From the NCBI GenBank assembly GCA_013398275.1, contig VZSE01006029.1:1250438-1314437 (forward strand): a stretch of DNA of 64,000 nucleotides, read 5' to 3'. Shown piece after piece: positions 38,301 to 51,165 of the stretch (position 1 is the first letter of the stretch; each line of letters begins with the position of its first letter). Made by a program: the position numbers and the translations under genes. Source of the stretch: Promerops cafer (Eukaryota > Chordata > Aves > Passeriformes > Nectariniidae). Below the pieces are notes generated by a model. It saw only the letters and a list, made by a program, of their open reading frames with translations, did no database searches and was not told the origin of the DNA.

Positions 38301-41300
38301 GCAGAGGGGGTCTAATTTGAGAAATACATAGAAACCTTGCTTTCAGGAGAATGAGAATTAGCACTTTTAATGTGCACTGGGATTTCAAGTTGAATGTCTG
38401 AACCACTTAAAAAAAAATCACTTTACAGTAATTTCAAACTGGTTGCCTAACACCCATCCCCTAAGTGACTATCATCAAAACATAACCATAACACTAGCAA
38501 TGAATTAATATTAAAACCCTTCAGTGAGATCACAGAAGTCCTCAAAAAACAGCCCAAGTTGTCAGAGCACACTTTTCACACACTCTGAGTAGTAGTCGGG
38601 TTCCGGAAATAAAAGCTTTGTTCAGTTACTAAAGTGGGTGCTAGGTACACTTCTCATTTACACATATAATTTTGAAATCCAAATCAATTTGACATTGTCT
38701 AAACAGATTTTAAAAGCCGAGAACAACTACTTCCAAAAAGAAGATAATGCAGTAGTCAGAAAAAGCTCACCCACCAGAGCAACTTGACTAGCAAGGGACT
38801 GCTCTCTGACAGTTTCATATACTTTGGCAGGGATAATTAATGACATTTTGCAGGGTTCCTGCGTACCATCAAGTCAGAAGTGGCTACAGTTCTTCACTTA
38901 TGAAATGGACATTTTGTTGTCCATCTATTTTGCTTTACAGAAATACTCTGTTGCAGGCCTGCATTGCCACTTTCTCTCTGATGATGTTGGTAACTCACCA
39001 GTATCACTGGAGAGCAACAGCCCAGCGATCTGTGAAAGGCATAATCTAAGCAACTGCAAAATGGAAGTGCTAAAGACAAGAGCAGCCTAAAATAGCAGGC
39101 TGAGGATGGGCAGCAAGCATCTGCCTGCCAAAAGCAAAACACCTCGCAGGGTAAAGTTCCCCAGCTCCTGGGCCAAGAGAGTGATGGCCACTCCAGGGTT
39201 TCAAGGTTTCTTAACACCTCCCTTGGCTGCCTGCTACTTCTCACTAGTTGCATATTTTTGTCTTCACAAATAAAGCTTCAGCTGTTTCTCTTGTCTGCGT
39301 GCTGCAAGTTAACATTTACCATTGCTGGACATTTCTGAGCCCAACAGACAGAAGCACAGTGGCCCTCCCAGGGCAGGGGGCAGCTGCCATGTTGGGCAGG
39401 TCTACAGCATCACATACGCAACTAAGATGAGCAAACACATTTGCTACAAAGAAATGAAAATGCACCTAACAAAGTTTTTCAAAATATTAGATGTACATGT
39501 GTTGCATGCCCAGTTTCTGAGAAAGAAGGAAAATAAGCATGCAAGCCATTTTCTCCAAAACCACAACCCCTTAATTCCCCAGGTCAGCGCAGTGTCTGGT
39601 CCTTCAACATTGCACTCGACTCAGCAGATGAGGAAACAGTCGCACCAGAAGGCCCTGTAACAGATGGAAACCAGAGCAGCTGGAGAGCAGGGAAATGTCT
39701 GTGCGGGTGAGGGGGTGGGGGCAGAAAGCCCATCCCCACTCCCGAGCTTTAAAGCTGCGTGCAGCCATCACGCCCGACTGCAAACTCAGCCCACGGATCT
39801 GCTGGGGAGAAAGTTGAAGGAAGCAGTATGCGGCTGGATGATTTAGTGCTTCCCAGACTTCCCATCAGGAGAGCAATACTGAGCCATGCAACACAGGCCT
39901 GCAAGCACTGGGTGTGAGCCCCTCAGGGGTGCAGGAGATACTGGAAAAGAGCAAGCTGAGCATTTGCCTTCTTCATGGAAAGCACAGCAGATGAAGAACT
40001 GCCAGCTGAAGAAAGCCTAGAACTCGAGCAGTAAGGAAGGAAACAAAACTACATATGCATACTGGAGAAATGAATAGGGATATCAAAACCTGTAAAGGTT
40101 TGAGGGATCTTTTTTCCTTTCTTTCTTAAGTAAGAGGTATTACCAAAATGGCACAGATACATTTTGATAGAGGAAAAAGACATGGTAAATGTGGAAGAAT
40201 AAGAATTGAAGAAGCCCCTGCCATATGGTACAATTATTCCACTACAGTTTAGATTCACAGCTTTACAACACCTGCGCAGTTAATAACCATATTAAGTCAT
40301 GCATGATGTCACCAGTATTTCCTTTCTTTCTCAACTTAGTTAACTATTAGGAAAATACATCTAACAGGGGTTTCTATACTTTTGGAAAGATAAATGACTG
40401 TCCATGATTAAGATGTCCATCCCCTGACACAGTTTGGAAAGAAGCCTACCTGCAGTTCCCAGATGAGGGAAAGGCACCAAGCCTTGTGAGGGAAACCCAG
40501 CCATTAAGCAGGGATAGTTTATTATAAACAGGATGAGTGAGGTGGGGTTTTTTTCTTCTTTCTTTGTTTCCTTTAATTTTGGTTGGAACTACCTTCTGCA
40601 ATCCTTTTGGTTCCTCAAGTCAGGAGACAAGAAACTAAACTGATCAACTTGTAAGACGGAAGTCCTCATATTAGAGCAGGAGATTACAGCGTTAACCCAG
40701 ATAACGCAAACAAGGTCAGTCAATGCTTGTAAAAGGCACACAGAAATACTCCATTATATTTATACACATATATAAAACTGTTTGTTACCTGGCCTGCCAC
40801 GTAGAATTAGACTTTGAACATTGATTTTCAGCAGCTGTGAGCAACTGCAAAATTGACAGAGCAGTGGAAAGTTTTCATGACGATTTTTCCTCCTTAGTTA
40901 TTCCTCTTCCTAACCACAAGCATGATGCTTTTGTTCTACTATTATCCCAGACAACAAAATGTTCAGGTGCAGTCTGGCACCAGAGGTAAGCTGATCTCAC
41001 CATTAGCTGCCATCAGAAGATCATCACCACGCGGGTAGCTGAACAGCAATGACAGCACAAGGGAAGAAGCAAGAGTGGTACGGCTGATTTCAAGCATCAC
41101 AACCCATTGGATCAGCTTATTACTATACCATGCATTCAAACTGCCTTCAGGCCACAGCCAGGTGGTTCAACAACTCAACTTAAACTGAAAAGCACAGCAG
41201 TAAAACAAGCCAGACATTTGCTGTACAGAAAGATATGAGAAAACACTGTCTGCTGATATGACTTGCAGAAAAAAAAAAAAAAAACTAATTTGGTCAAATA

Positions 41301-44300
41301 TGTGAAAAAATATTTTTCATCCAACTGATGAAACACACAGATCAACACCAAAGACTACACAGAGCATGGAAAACCTTGCAGTTACCTCTAGCTAGTCCTG
41401 CTGACTGGAAAACTGCTGACTTAAGAGCTATTTCATACCAATGTACAACTCCAGTGAAGGATGTGCAAATATTCTGGGATCTGGCATTAGAACTTCTTTT
41501 AGATAAAAAATGTTATATCTCATTGTGATTTACAAAAATAAAGGCCATTTGTGAATACTAAAGATATTTGTCAAGAGAGTCAAATAACGGTTTTTAGTTA
41601 AGACATTCCAAAAGCAATTAATCCATGGGTGCTCAGAGGACAGCCTCCAGCAGTTCAAGCCAAGCACACACACAGTCCCTCAATGAATGGCTGTGATGGA
41701 TCAACAGGCTACTTAAAGGAAGAATATTTCATTGACATCCATTCAACACCTAAGAAGCCTTCTGGACAGAGAGGTAAAAATTTCTTAGATTTTTCATTAC
41801 ACTTCTCTTGCTCACGTTGTACTTGTCTGCAGTCTTTCCTAAATCCCCATACTAGAAGTCCATTAGCATAAGATTGGATTTTACATATTCGGGGGGGGTT
41901 TAAAACATATTCACCACAAGAATTTTTAAATATATCCCACTATTCGAAACACTTTTGTTCCAAGAGCTGACCATTACAGACTATTTTCTAGATATGGCAG
42001 GACAAATTCCTTCCTGTCTGAGAGTTTCCATGGTAATAAAAGTCCCCTTTAAACACATTCACGGTGGTTTGGGCAGGCCAAACAGGCAGCCTTTGTACTG
42101 AAAAGCTCCCTCTTTGTACTCCTCTGTGCTGATCCTGCACAAACTACCGTAAAAGTGTATTTTAGTGGAGGCAGAGTAAAACTAAGGCTCACATCAGTTT
42201 CACACGACAACTGTTTATTCCACACAGATACAATCCTCTGGAAGATTCCCTTCCCCAAAAATTTTGAGTGGTTGGAGAAAGCAATCTGCAGGACAGTCTA
42301 GGGCATATTTCAAGCAGACCTAACTGCAGCAACTGTGCCACTTCCACTATTAAAAAAGATGAACTGAAATAACCACCCTCCTTTTCCTATCCCCCCCTCC
42401 CCACCACGTAGTCTCACTGGTATTTGGAGATGGCGTATTTACACCAGCACTTGCATCTCTAGTTAAACCACATACTGGTCTCAATTGACACCTCCACATC
42501 AGCACAGAGAGCTGTCATGGAAAGGAACTGGGAAAATGACCTAATGTGGCTCAGAATGTTTGGAGGAATATATGGAAACAAAAGAAAAAAATTTTTTTTT
42601 CTAATGTTCAACGAAGCATCTCTCTTTAAATTTCTATCTATTCACACTTGTGCTTCAGCACCTTTGACTACTAGCAAAGTTTTCACCACATTTAGGTCTT
42701 GTTACAAGTGAAGCTTTTTTTTATTAGGAGTTTTTTACTGAAATTTACATTTCAGTAAATCTCACAGTATTTCAAATTTAGAAAGCTTTTTTTTCTGCTA
42801 CCATTACAGCAGACCTTCTACAGATGCCAGATCAACTCCACAGACAACGATTCTCTTAAAGAATGAAATCATTAAGCAAAAACATGCAACTTGAATTCAC
42901 TAAGAAGGGTTTCATAGCCATCCCTTTGATTTTTCTTTTATTAATTTTCAGAAATTTGCAAGGAGATAATTTTAGATACAAGGTCTCTATATCCTGGTCA
43001 AGTTTGTTCACTAGAGTTTTCCATGTTGCAGACATCTCAAACTCTTAAGTGCAGCTCAGTTCCCAAGCCACTTTCCTTGCTTATAATAAGGGAGAGGAAA
43101 TTTAAGCATCTAATTTGCACAGTGAGCTTTTCTCCAGTGCTTCCATTAAAATTTGTGGGGTTTTTTTTTCTACCTCATCTAGTGGAAATTTCAGCATAGC
43201 ACAGTCTGTGTAGCACAGAACTCTCTTATCCTGGCTTTTGAGAAAATGTATGAAGAAAGAAGAAAGAACAGCAGGAAGAGCTCCAAGAAACCAACATAAT
43301 GCTTCATTATCTCTCATCTCCACAGTTTAAAACACCCCTCAAACACACACATGTACATCCCCTTTCTCAGCTCCCACCCGTGCCATGTAGCTCATGCCCT
43401 GCTGGGTGTGCCACTGCTCTGGAGAAGTCTCATCTTGACTGTGGACTCTCTTTGCTTCCCAAAAACTGAAGCAGTTTGTATGGAAAGCATTATCCAGATG
43501 AGTGGGAAAAATCAGTCTTGAGATCACTTTCACATGCGTAAGAATGAAAATACCTGATCTTTGTCAGATCCAATTTAGAGGCATTTAGAGTTCCTTTTTG
43601 GCAATAGAGGAAACAGCCTTAAAATTACAGCAAATTTAAAATTGTGGGAGCAATGCAGTAACATTTAAGGCAAGCAGACAGAATAGAAGGTGTGAGAAAG
43701 GCACGTTATGCAGAACTATGTGACCTATAAACCCAAGCTACAGCTGTAACTTTCTGGAGAAGCTTTTTGGTAGGCAAATTTTAAGAACAAGATCAGACCA
43801 GATACAGGAAAACCAGGTGACGGCAAAGTATTCATTAAATGCTTCTCAAAATAACAGGTCTAGTAGCTCACTGACTACTGGCAACTGAAAAATTATGGGT
43901 TTAGCTTCAGCAGAGCTAACAGCATTTATTTTTTTTCCAATAGAAAGTTTCAACTTGGGAAAAGAAACTGAACAGAATTTGTTTTGGTTGCCAGCAAAAC
44001 CTGGTCTATCGCTTTCCTTGAATCTAGTCCAATTTAAACAAACATCAATGTAACATCCCACATTTCTCATGCTAGCAAATCTTACTCGGAAGACTTTCCA
44101 CAAACACATGGTATTGATCAGTTATTATCAACAACAAAAAATTCATATGCAGTCCTTAAGGATCATTTGTAGTAAATCCATCTACTTCAGCAATCTAGCC
44201 ATAGATCTATTTCCATAAACAGACGCAACACATTAGATGATTTTCGCTGTAGGTTGTAATATTTCTGAGTATGTTTAAATTGCTCTCAAATTATGCTTTA

Positions 44301-44849
44301 TCAAGCCATCATGCTGATTGTAAGATAAGTGAATATAATCAGAAAAGGTAAACTCTAGCATCTATTTCTTATGCACCCTCTTCTTAAAATCAGAGTCATT
44401 GTATGACAAAGATTTCATTACCACCCCGTTCTGACAGAAACCAATATTAATTATTATTTGAATTAACCTTTGAGCCATAGTTTTCATCAGTACCCGGTAA
44501 AGACACGGACAATTTCTAATTACATTCTACTCTCATTATAAGTCACTAGGCTGTAAAGCTGCATCTGACAAGACTGCTATACTTGGCCTTGAAATGCTTT
44601 GGACTTCACTATAAATCTTTCAGAAACATCCAAGAACTCATTGAATACAAGAGCTATCACACAGGATGCTTCTCCAATTTAGAAGCTGTTTTAAAGGGAT
44701 AGCGAGTGTGATATGACTGAATTGCAATACTATTCCTGAACAAAATAAATTAGCAGTATCTTTATCATTCAGCATCACTATATAGATTATCTTTTACCAG
44801 AAGTTAAATACAGTGGATTCACTTGGTCCATCAAGTGCAATTATTCAGT

Positions 44850-44871
44850 GATCATCAACTGATCATCAACT
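44850..44871. repeat. Tandem 11-mer duplication
   Basis: GATCATCAACT occurs twice back to back. It is a small slippage duplication with no other visible significance. Confidence 0.9.
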
Positions 44872-45465
44872 AACTTATAATTACATTCAACAAATAGTAT
44901 AAGAAAATTAAAAATGTATAGACTGGGAGAAATCTGATTCCAAAGCTTACAGCAAGTATCTACAACATAAGCCATATTTATTACAGACCAGAGAGAAAGG
45001 TTTGATCTGCAAAAGAATTATCAGTTCTCTAGCAGGAAATATGGGTTTTAAGGGTCATAAATGAAGAATAACCTGTAATTAATATACAAAAATTAGTGCA
45101 AGAGGGAAATTTTTCTTTTGTAATTTTTCAGCTTTACCTCACATAATCACTTTGCTGCAGTCAGTTATCTAGCCAGGAAAAAATGAAATACACACATGGA
45201 TTTAGGGAAAGTGAATGCTGTTCTGGAGAACAGGTTTCTACCCTTGACTATGCCAAATCTCTTGAACGAACAAATTAAACTTCTAACAGAGTGATTTCTG
45301 GCTCTGTAACCCGAGCCTCACTTTTGCAACTTCACAAAGCTCACATCTATGACTAACTCCAAATGTCCAATCTCTAAGCAAAAGACAGTTTTATTTGAAG
45401 GAATACCAGAGGCTGGGATCTATCAGGTTTCAAAACCAGAACTTGACTTAGCTGCTGACTCAAGA

Positions 45466-45500
45466 CATATTTCAAGATAACAGAAGCATATTTCAAGATA
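45466..45500. repeat. Direct repeat of a 14-mer, 21-bp period
   Basis: CATATTTCAAGATA is present at 45466-45479 and 45487-45500, separated by seven bases. It is probably a local duplication. Confidence 0.9.
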
Positions 45501-46802
45501 CCATTTTTAACCTTCCACTGTTGAAAATACCTGTATCTTAAAACAGAAGCTTCAGTACGTAATCAGTCTAATTCCAGTGAATGACATTTCACGTTAAAGA
45601 AACCTTGACTTGGACTAAGTTTCCCAACATGTATTACTTTAGATTTTGTTCATCTCAATAAAACCCCCCAACAAAACCCCAACCAATGATCACTTTTATG
45701 GATGCTGTTAATTACACAGAAGATCAAAGGTACTAATTCCACAAACATTTTAAAGAGAAATTACAAGACACAGGAGAACCTAATATGAAGTTTGCAGGTT
45801 TTAACATGGAAAATGCCAGTTGTGAATGTATTTAAACATATTATGGATTCCATAGGTAATGCATAGCAACTTTGTAATCTCACAGGGTACTGATGTTCCA
45901 TGACTAGAAGAACAGCTAGATTTAATCAAATTTATCACAAGACAGAATATGGTAAGAGAATTCAGATCTCTTGATTTTTGGAAATGGCTAGAGATGATGG
46001 ATGGGACGCCAGTCTATAAAAATGCAGTGTTTGTAGCACTGGTGTCAACAGTGTTACCAATTCTAAACATGCTTCCATTAATCCTGTCCACATATTCTGA
46101 AACTATCCAGGCCCTTCACCTTAAGGTCCCAGCTTGCTTACCCACTCAAATTGGCCATACTGCTTTGTTGCCTTTTTCTTTTCCTTGCAGTTACATGCTT
46201 TTCAGAAGTTACTCCAACATACAACTTCTCTGTATTACATTAGAATCTACCTGAATATTCAGATAATCATTTTTCTTTTATGCCCAATACATTGAATGCC
46301 CAGATTATTCTTCTACTTCTCTGTGAAAAACATTTAACTGGTAGTTTGACTATTTCTTTTCTAGACATACACGGGTAAAAGGAGACTAGAGGAAAGAAAA
46401 ATCATCATTCTTCACCATACAGAGACTGTGATTACATAGAAACAGACAATTTAATTCCTACTTCTTATCCTTACCTATCTCATTACTAAGAACATGTGGC
46501 CAAGTGATGGGCATATGTCTGATTCAGATCAATAATCATATGGAGAAGCTGGAAAGGAGGCATCAGAACCATGGTGGGATTGTCCATCTTTATGAACATT
46601 TTAAAGTACTTTCCACATAAAATTTCCAAGAGTTTGCTACTGCAGTTAAGCTTCTGGGGAGACCAGAAGGACAAATACATATCCGAGCTTTTGAAAAAGC
46701 AAGGAAAACTGACAACTTTCTGTCAAAGAGTCAGTTTTGATTTTATCCTACAACAAACCCTACGTTGTGACTCCATTCTGCTAAGGCATAACTATTTCAG
46801 AG

Positions 46803-46868
46803 ATCGCAGAATCATAGAAGAGTTTGGGTTGAAAGGGACCTTAAAGATCATTTAGTTCCAGTCCTCTA
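46803..46868 (-). mobile_element. CR1 LINE 3'-tip fragment
   Basis: The plus strand reads CGCAGAATCATAGAAGAG, TTTGGGTTGAAAGGGACC and TTAAAGATCATTTAGTTCC, the reverse complement of the avian CR1 3' terminus, including the partial octamer at the very end. Only about 65 bp are present, so it was severely 5'-truncated at insertion or later deleted. Confidence 0.9.
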
Positions 46869-49719
46869 AAGCAAAGCACATGATTTCATCTCATGCCACT
46901 CATCAACACATACACCCTTTTGATTAAAATTAAGATAATACTAAAAGATCATTAAATCATCAACACCAAACTTATTTGAAAGATGTATTTGGTGAACAGA
47001 AAGGTGTCATTTTAAAAGCCCCCAAGAGACATTGCCTTATTGCTGGGGGTGCAGGGAACACAAGTGATATATGCCTTTGAGAAGGATGAAAGAAATAGGG
47101 GCAAAAAACCCCTAAAATCCATAGCTTTGTTCATGGTACTAGATTAAGACCTTCTTCCCCTTCCCAGTGACACTTCCAAAATCCTGTATGTGGGGGAGGA
47201 TAGGAGACAAGGAGGTTAAGAGAGAAAACAACAGCATTACAGCACCTCATTTTGCTTATCAGCTATTCAAAGCTCATGACAAAATCCCCAACAACGCTCA
47301 TGCCATTTTTTCACATCAAATTTGCTAGTGACATTTTTCAACAAGCCCATAAGCAATGCATTCTAATAAATCAGCCTATAAAAGCACCTATTCCATTTAA
47401 AACTCAGTGCTAAATGAGTGATAGCTTGTGATCTTCCAATAACAGAGATACATCCTACTATTGCACAACTGCGCAGCTTTTAAACAAATTCTAGATTGCC
47501 CCTGTATTCTTCATGAAAGTTACTTAGGAGGCAAAATTCAAAATGCATTAGTTAGGGAAGAGATGCAAAAATGAATGGCAAGAGCAGCCATTCACTAAAC
47601 ACCACCTAAGAGAATTTACCATGTCAGAACATGCTTTGAATTGTGTCTGGGTTGGATTAGTTTCAGTTCTTGTTACTTCAAATTCTGTTACCAACCTTTT
47701 CTTTGCAAACAGAAAACCACCTCTCCACCTTCTTCGAGGTGCTTTGCTTGTATTAGTTGAACAAAGAAATGACCACATCCTAAAATTCCTCTAAGTTCTT
47801 TCTTAAAACAAACCCTGTATTTCTGCATAGTTCCTTTTCATGTTACCCTCAACAAATTTACCTGTACAGATATTGATTGCAATTTAACTTCTAAGTAGAA
47901 AACAAAACAACTGATGAGTTTATTTTGTACATATGGCATGCTATCTAGAAGCTGTAGTAGGTTTCATGAGAAAGCTTAAATATTAACTTAGCAAAGCAGG
48001 ATCATGACTCCTCAACAACTGAAATAGGCACAAGCCTTTCATGACACCTGCATTTCTGTTAAAGAAAAAGTTAATTTTGTCAGATCTCTTTTAAAATTCT
48101 GTTTATTTCTTCATCTTATGAACTCAAACTTAGCATCCTTCAGAGCATCTATTTTGAAAATGTAACTGCTGCTCCTCTATAAAACCAGTTCACCTACTTT
48201 CATGACCATGAGTTCTTAAATATTTCATGCTGTTGATACAGCCAACATTTTTTTCCATTACTTTAGTATAAAATTCCTCAAATTTCAGTTGCTTATGCTA
48301 AAATACTGTGTGAGTGCATGTTACAGACTACTTTGAAAGAGCAAGTAATTTTCAGGAGAGTCTCTTCCCTAACACAAGTTATCAAATGAAACACAGAAGT
48401 AACAGCGATGCCCATGACTTCAGATTTACAGACTTAAGTCTTTCCAAGTCATTCTCAGCTAAGCAAAGCAACATAATTCTCAAAAATCTTGCAGTACGAA
48501 GTGGTTATTATTTGTGCAAAAGCTCTTCTAAATATGGTGCTCACACATCTATACACGAAAACATGAATAAACTCTTACTGTTCCACCACTGCTTCAAGCA
48601 CCAAAGGCTTTTATACAGGGTGGTACTGTAGCATGTCACATACTATGATAAAACAGAGAGACCTCAGTACTAAACAATTAAATAATATACTACAGTACAG
48701 TTTTTCACACAGAGAGCCAAGAAAAAGAAAAGTAGAAGTTATGGTTCCCATGATAACTGCAGCTTGATTGTAATACTGTTTTATACTGTATATTTGAACA
48801 AATGCATCAATTTACAATTGATGGGGAATTATAACTGAAGGACACAGTCACATACTTTGTCTCACTCCTAAATAAATCAGTGGCATTCAGAATAAATTTC
48901 TATCCCACTTGTACAACTTGGTAAGGTGACTGGTTTGCTGGCAAGAAGAAATCACAGTAGAAATGCATTTAAACTGTATGTATCAAACTATTTATATGAA
49001 GTTACACTGAAGCACACAGGGCAACACTGCCACATTTTAACCAGAACATTGACTATTTAAACATCCACAAAATTATATTATGATTCAGATTTGTTCCTGT
49101 CATATTTGACTTAACTTTATCATGATTCATGGCTACTGCTAATGAAATCCATTAAATATATTTAAGCTTAGCATTCCTAAAACAGGAATAAATAACAAAA
49201 ATGCATCGTAAATAACATAAATAACATCATTGGAGTGCTTACTTTCAAAGCGAAAAAAGCATTAAAATGAGGAAGCTTGGTAAGAGAAACAAAATCAGGC
49301 AGTTAGACAAAATGTTTACAGACAACAGACAAAAAATACTATACTGAAAATGCAGAGACACGAGGTAAAAAATGCATCACAGTTAAACCTCCAGCTGGAG
49401 AGGCTGTCAGTAAGAGCATTGCTCAAGAAGAGGGGAATAAACTGGACCAAAGGAACTAACAAGTAAAATTTTAAACAAAGGTATGTTCCTAGAGGGGCAA
49501 AGTCATAAAAGGTCCCTTCACAAATGCCAGGTATACAAAGCCTGCTAGAGAATCCACTGGACTAACATATAACCAAGACATAAAAGAATTGTTCCAAGAA
49601 AATAAATATTACAAGTTTTCTGTATATGCTGTCATTGGAGAAGCCAAGGGAAGCTTTCATCTTTTTTGGCACATTAATCTTCAGAAGCAGCTTTGGTCAA
49701 ACCAAAGCAAACAGCAGCA

Positions 49720-51165
49720 AGTCACCAATGCACTCACCAAGAGCTGGATGGCATTCACCAAGAGTTGTGAGGAGCTGAAGGATAAAATTGCCTGTCTGTC
49801 CACTATGCCACATAATATCTCGGGTTCCAACACTGCCTTGTTGCCAATCATGCATCAGTTTTGAAAGGTGGTCATCCCTTTAGCCTGCCCAGAACTACAG
49901 ACCAGCAAGTCTAATGTCCCAGGAGGGCAAGTAAGTTGAAAATAGAAGAAAGACAGGCACATACCGAAGTACAGACTACAGAAGTGACACTGATGCTTTC
50001 CCACAGCAAAGTCTTGTCTTACCAGTACAGCAGATTTCACTGAAGCAATTGATAAGTGGCCAAAGTCTGAGCTAACCTGGATGACCAAAACACATGCCAG
50101 CTGCTGAAAAAAGGTCCTCCAGCAATGGTTCCTAAGGAAACTAAGCTACAACAGCAAAGGAGGGAAGATCTTCACACGGATGAAAGTAACCAGTTCAAAT
50201 CAGGAAATGAACATTAGGAAACATCACCCAGCCCCTTTCCAGACCTGCACTGACAGCATGCCCATAAAAGATCTAGAAACAGGTGAACCTTGAGGTGAGT
50301 TCGCTAATAGTATTAACAAGTTTGTTTTGCTAAAAATTAAACTCAACTATGCAGGAAGCAGCAGACCTTCATCTCACCCACTGAAGGTGTAATAAACTGC
50401 AGATGAGATGCAGTGGAAGGAAATAGATAACAACGCACATGAGAAAATACAATCTGACTGTTTTACATACATTTTACTGAGCCCTTACATGATTTGGGAG
50501 CTAGAATAAATAGTCAAGGAAAACAAGATTTTTAAGAAGAGTAAACAGAACGCTAAGCATGTTTAAGAAAAAAGAGATGAAAAAGAAAAAGCACAGAATT
50601 GTACAAGAAGTGGGATACACAAGTCTATGAGGTGCTTATACCCTGCTGCAGTGACCGTGTTTGCTCTCACTTCCACTTCAAAATTAAATTTACTGATGGA
50701 CCAGAGAGGAGTGACAGGCATTTGAATACCCTTCAGAATCTCCAGCCTCAAGAAGGGCTGACCAGGGAGAGAATAAAAAAGTTTACGAAATCAAGAGCAG
50801 CATGGAACAGGTATGCAGTGAACCACTGTTCTCCTCCTCTTTTAACAAGGAAATGAGAGAACATCAAACAAAACTAGCAGCTGGTAGGTTCAAAATAAAA
50901 CAAATAGAAGGAAGCAGTTCTTCATACAATGTGTACTTAAGCTGCAGAACTCATTGCCACAGTCCCAATGGAAGCCAAGAGTTTACACAGACCAAAGAAA
51001 GACTAGATGAATTCATGCAAGAGAAATTCATTAAGCATTACCTATCACTTTTTCCAAGACAATTCTGAGCGGCAGAGCTGTGGAGGCTAAGGGGCTTGCT
51101 CTGTTTCTGGATAGCCTCCACCTTGGTCGCTATGAAATAGGATTCAGACCTCTGGTACTAAAAAA
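49720..51165 (+). mobile_element. Ancient CR1 LINE, decayed, in at least two recognisable blocks
   Basis: Block 1 (about 49740-50070) aligns with CR1 reverse transcriptase of the turtle/crocodile/bird type. CACCAAGAGTTGTGAGGAGC leads into a segment encoding NYRPASLMS (family NYRPVSLTS), and later codons give AKSCLTSTADF near 50010 (family GKSCLTNL-F). Block 2 (about 50720-51165) is the 3' end: AGCAGCTGGTAGGTTCAAAA, GCAGAACTCATTGCCACAG, GACTAGATGAATTCATGCA, and a terminal TTGGTCGCTATGAAATAGG that corresponds to the family's GGCCACTGTCGGAAGACAGG region. The region 50090-50700 is mostly unrecognisable, through decay or deletion. Stops and indels interrupt every frame. Confidence 0.8.

Noticed and set aside
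49589..49864. 91-codon plus-strand open frame
   Set aside because: It overlaps the start of an ancient CR1 fragment and is not in the frame of the CR1 polymerase throughout; not a gene.
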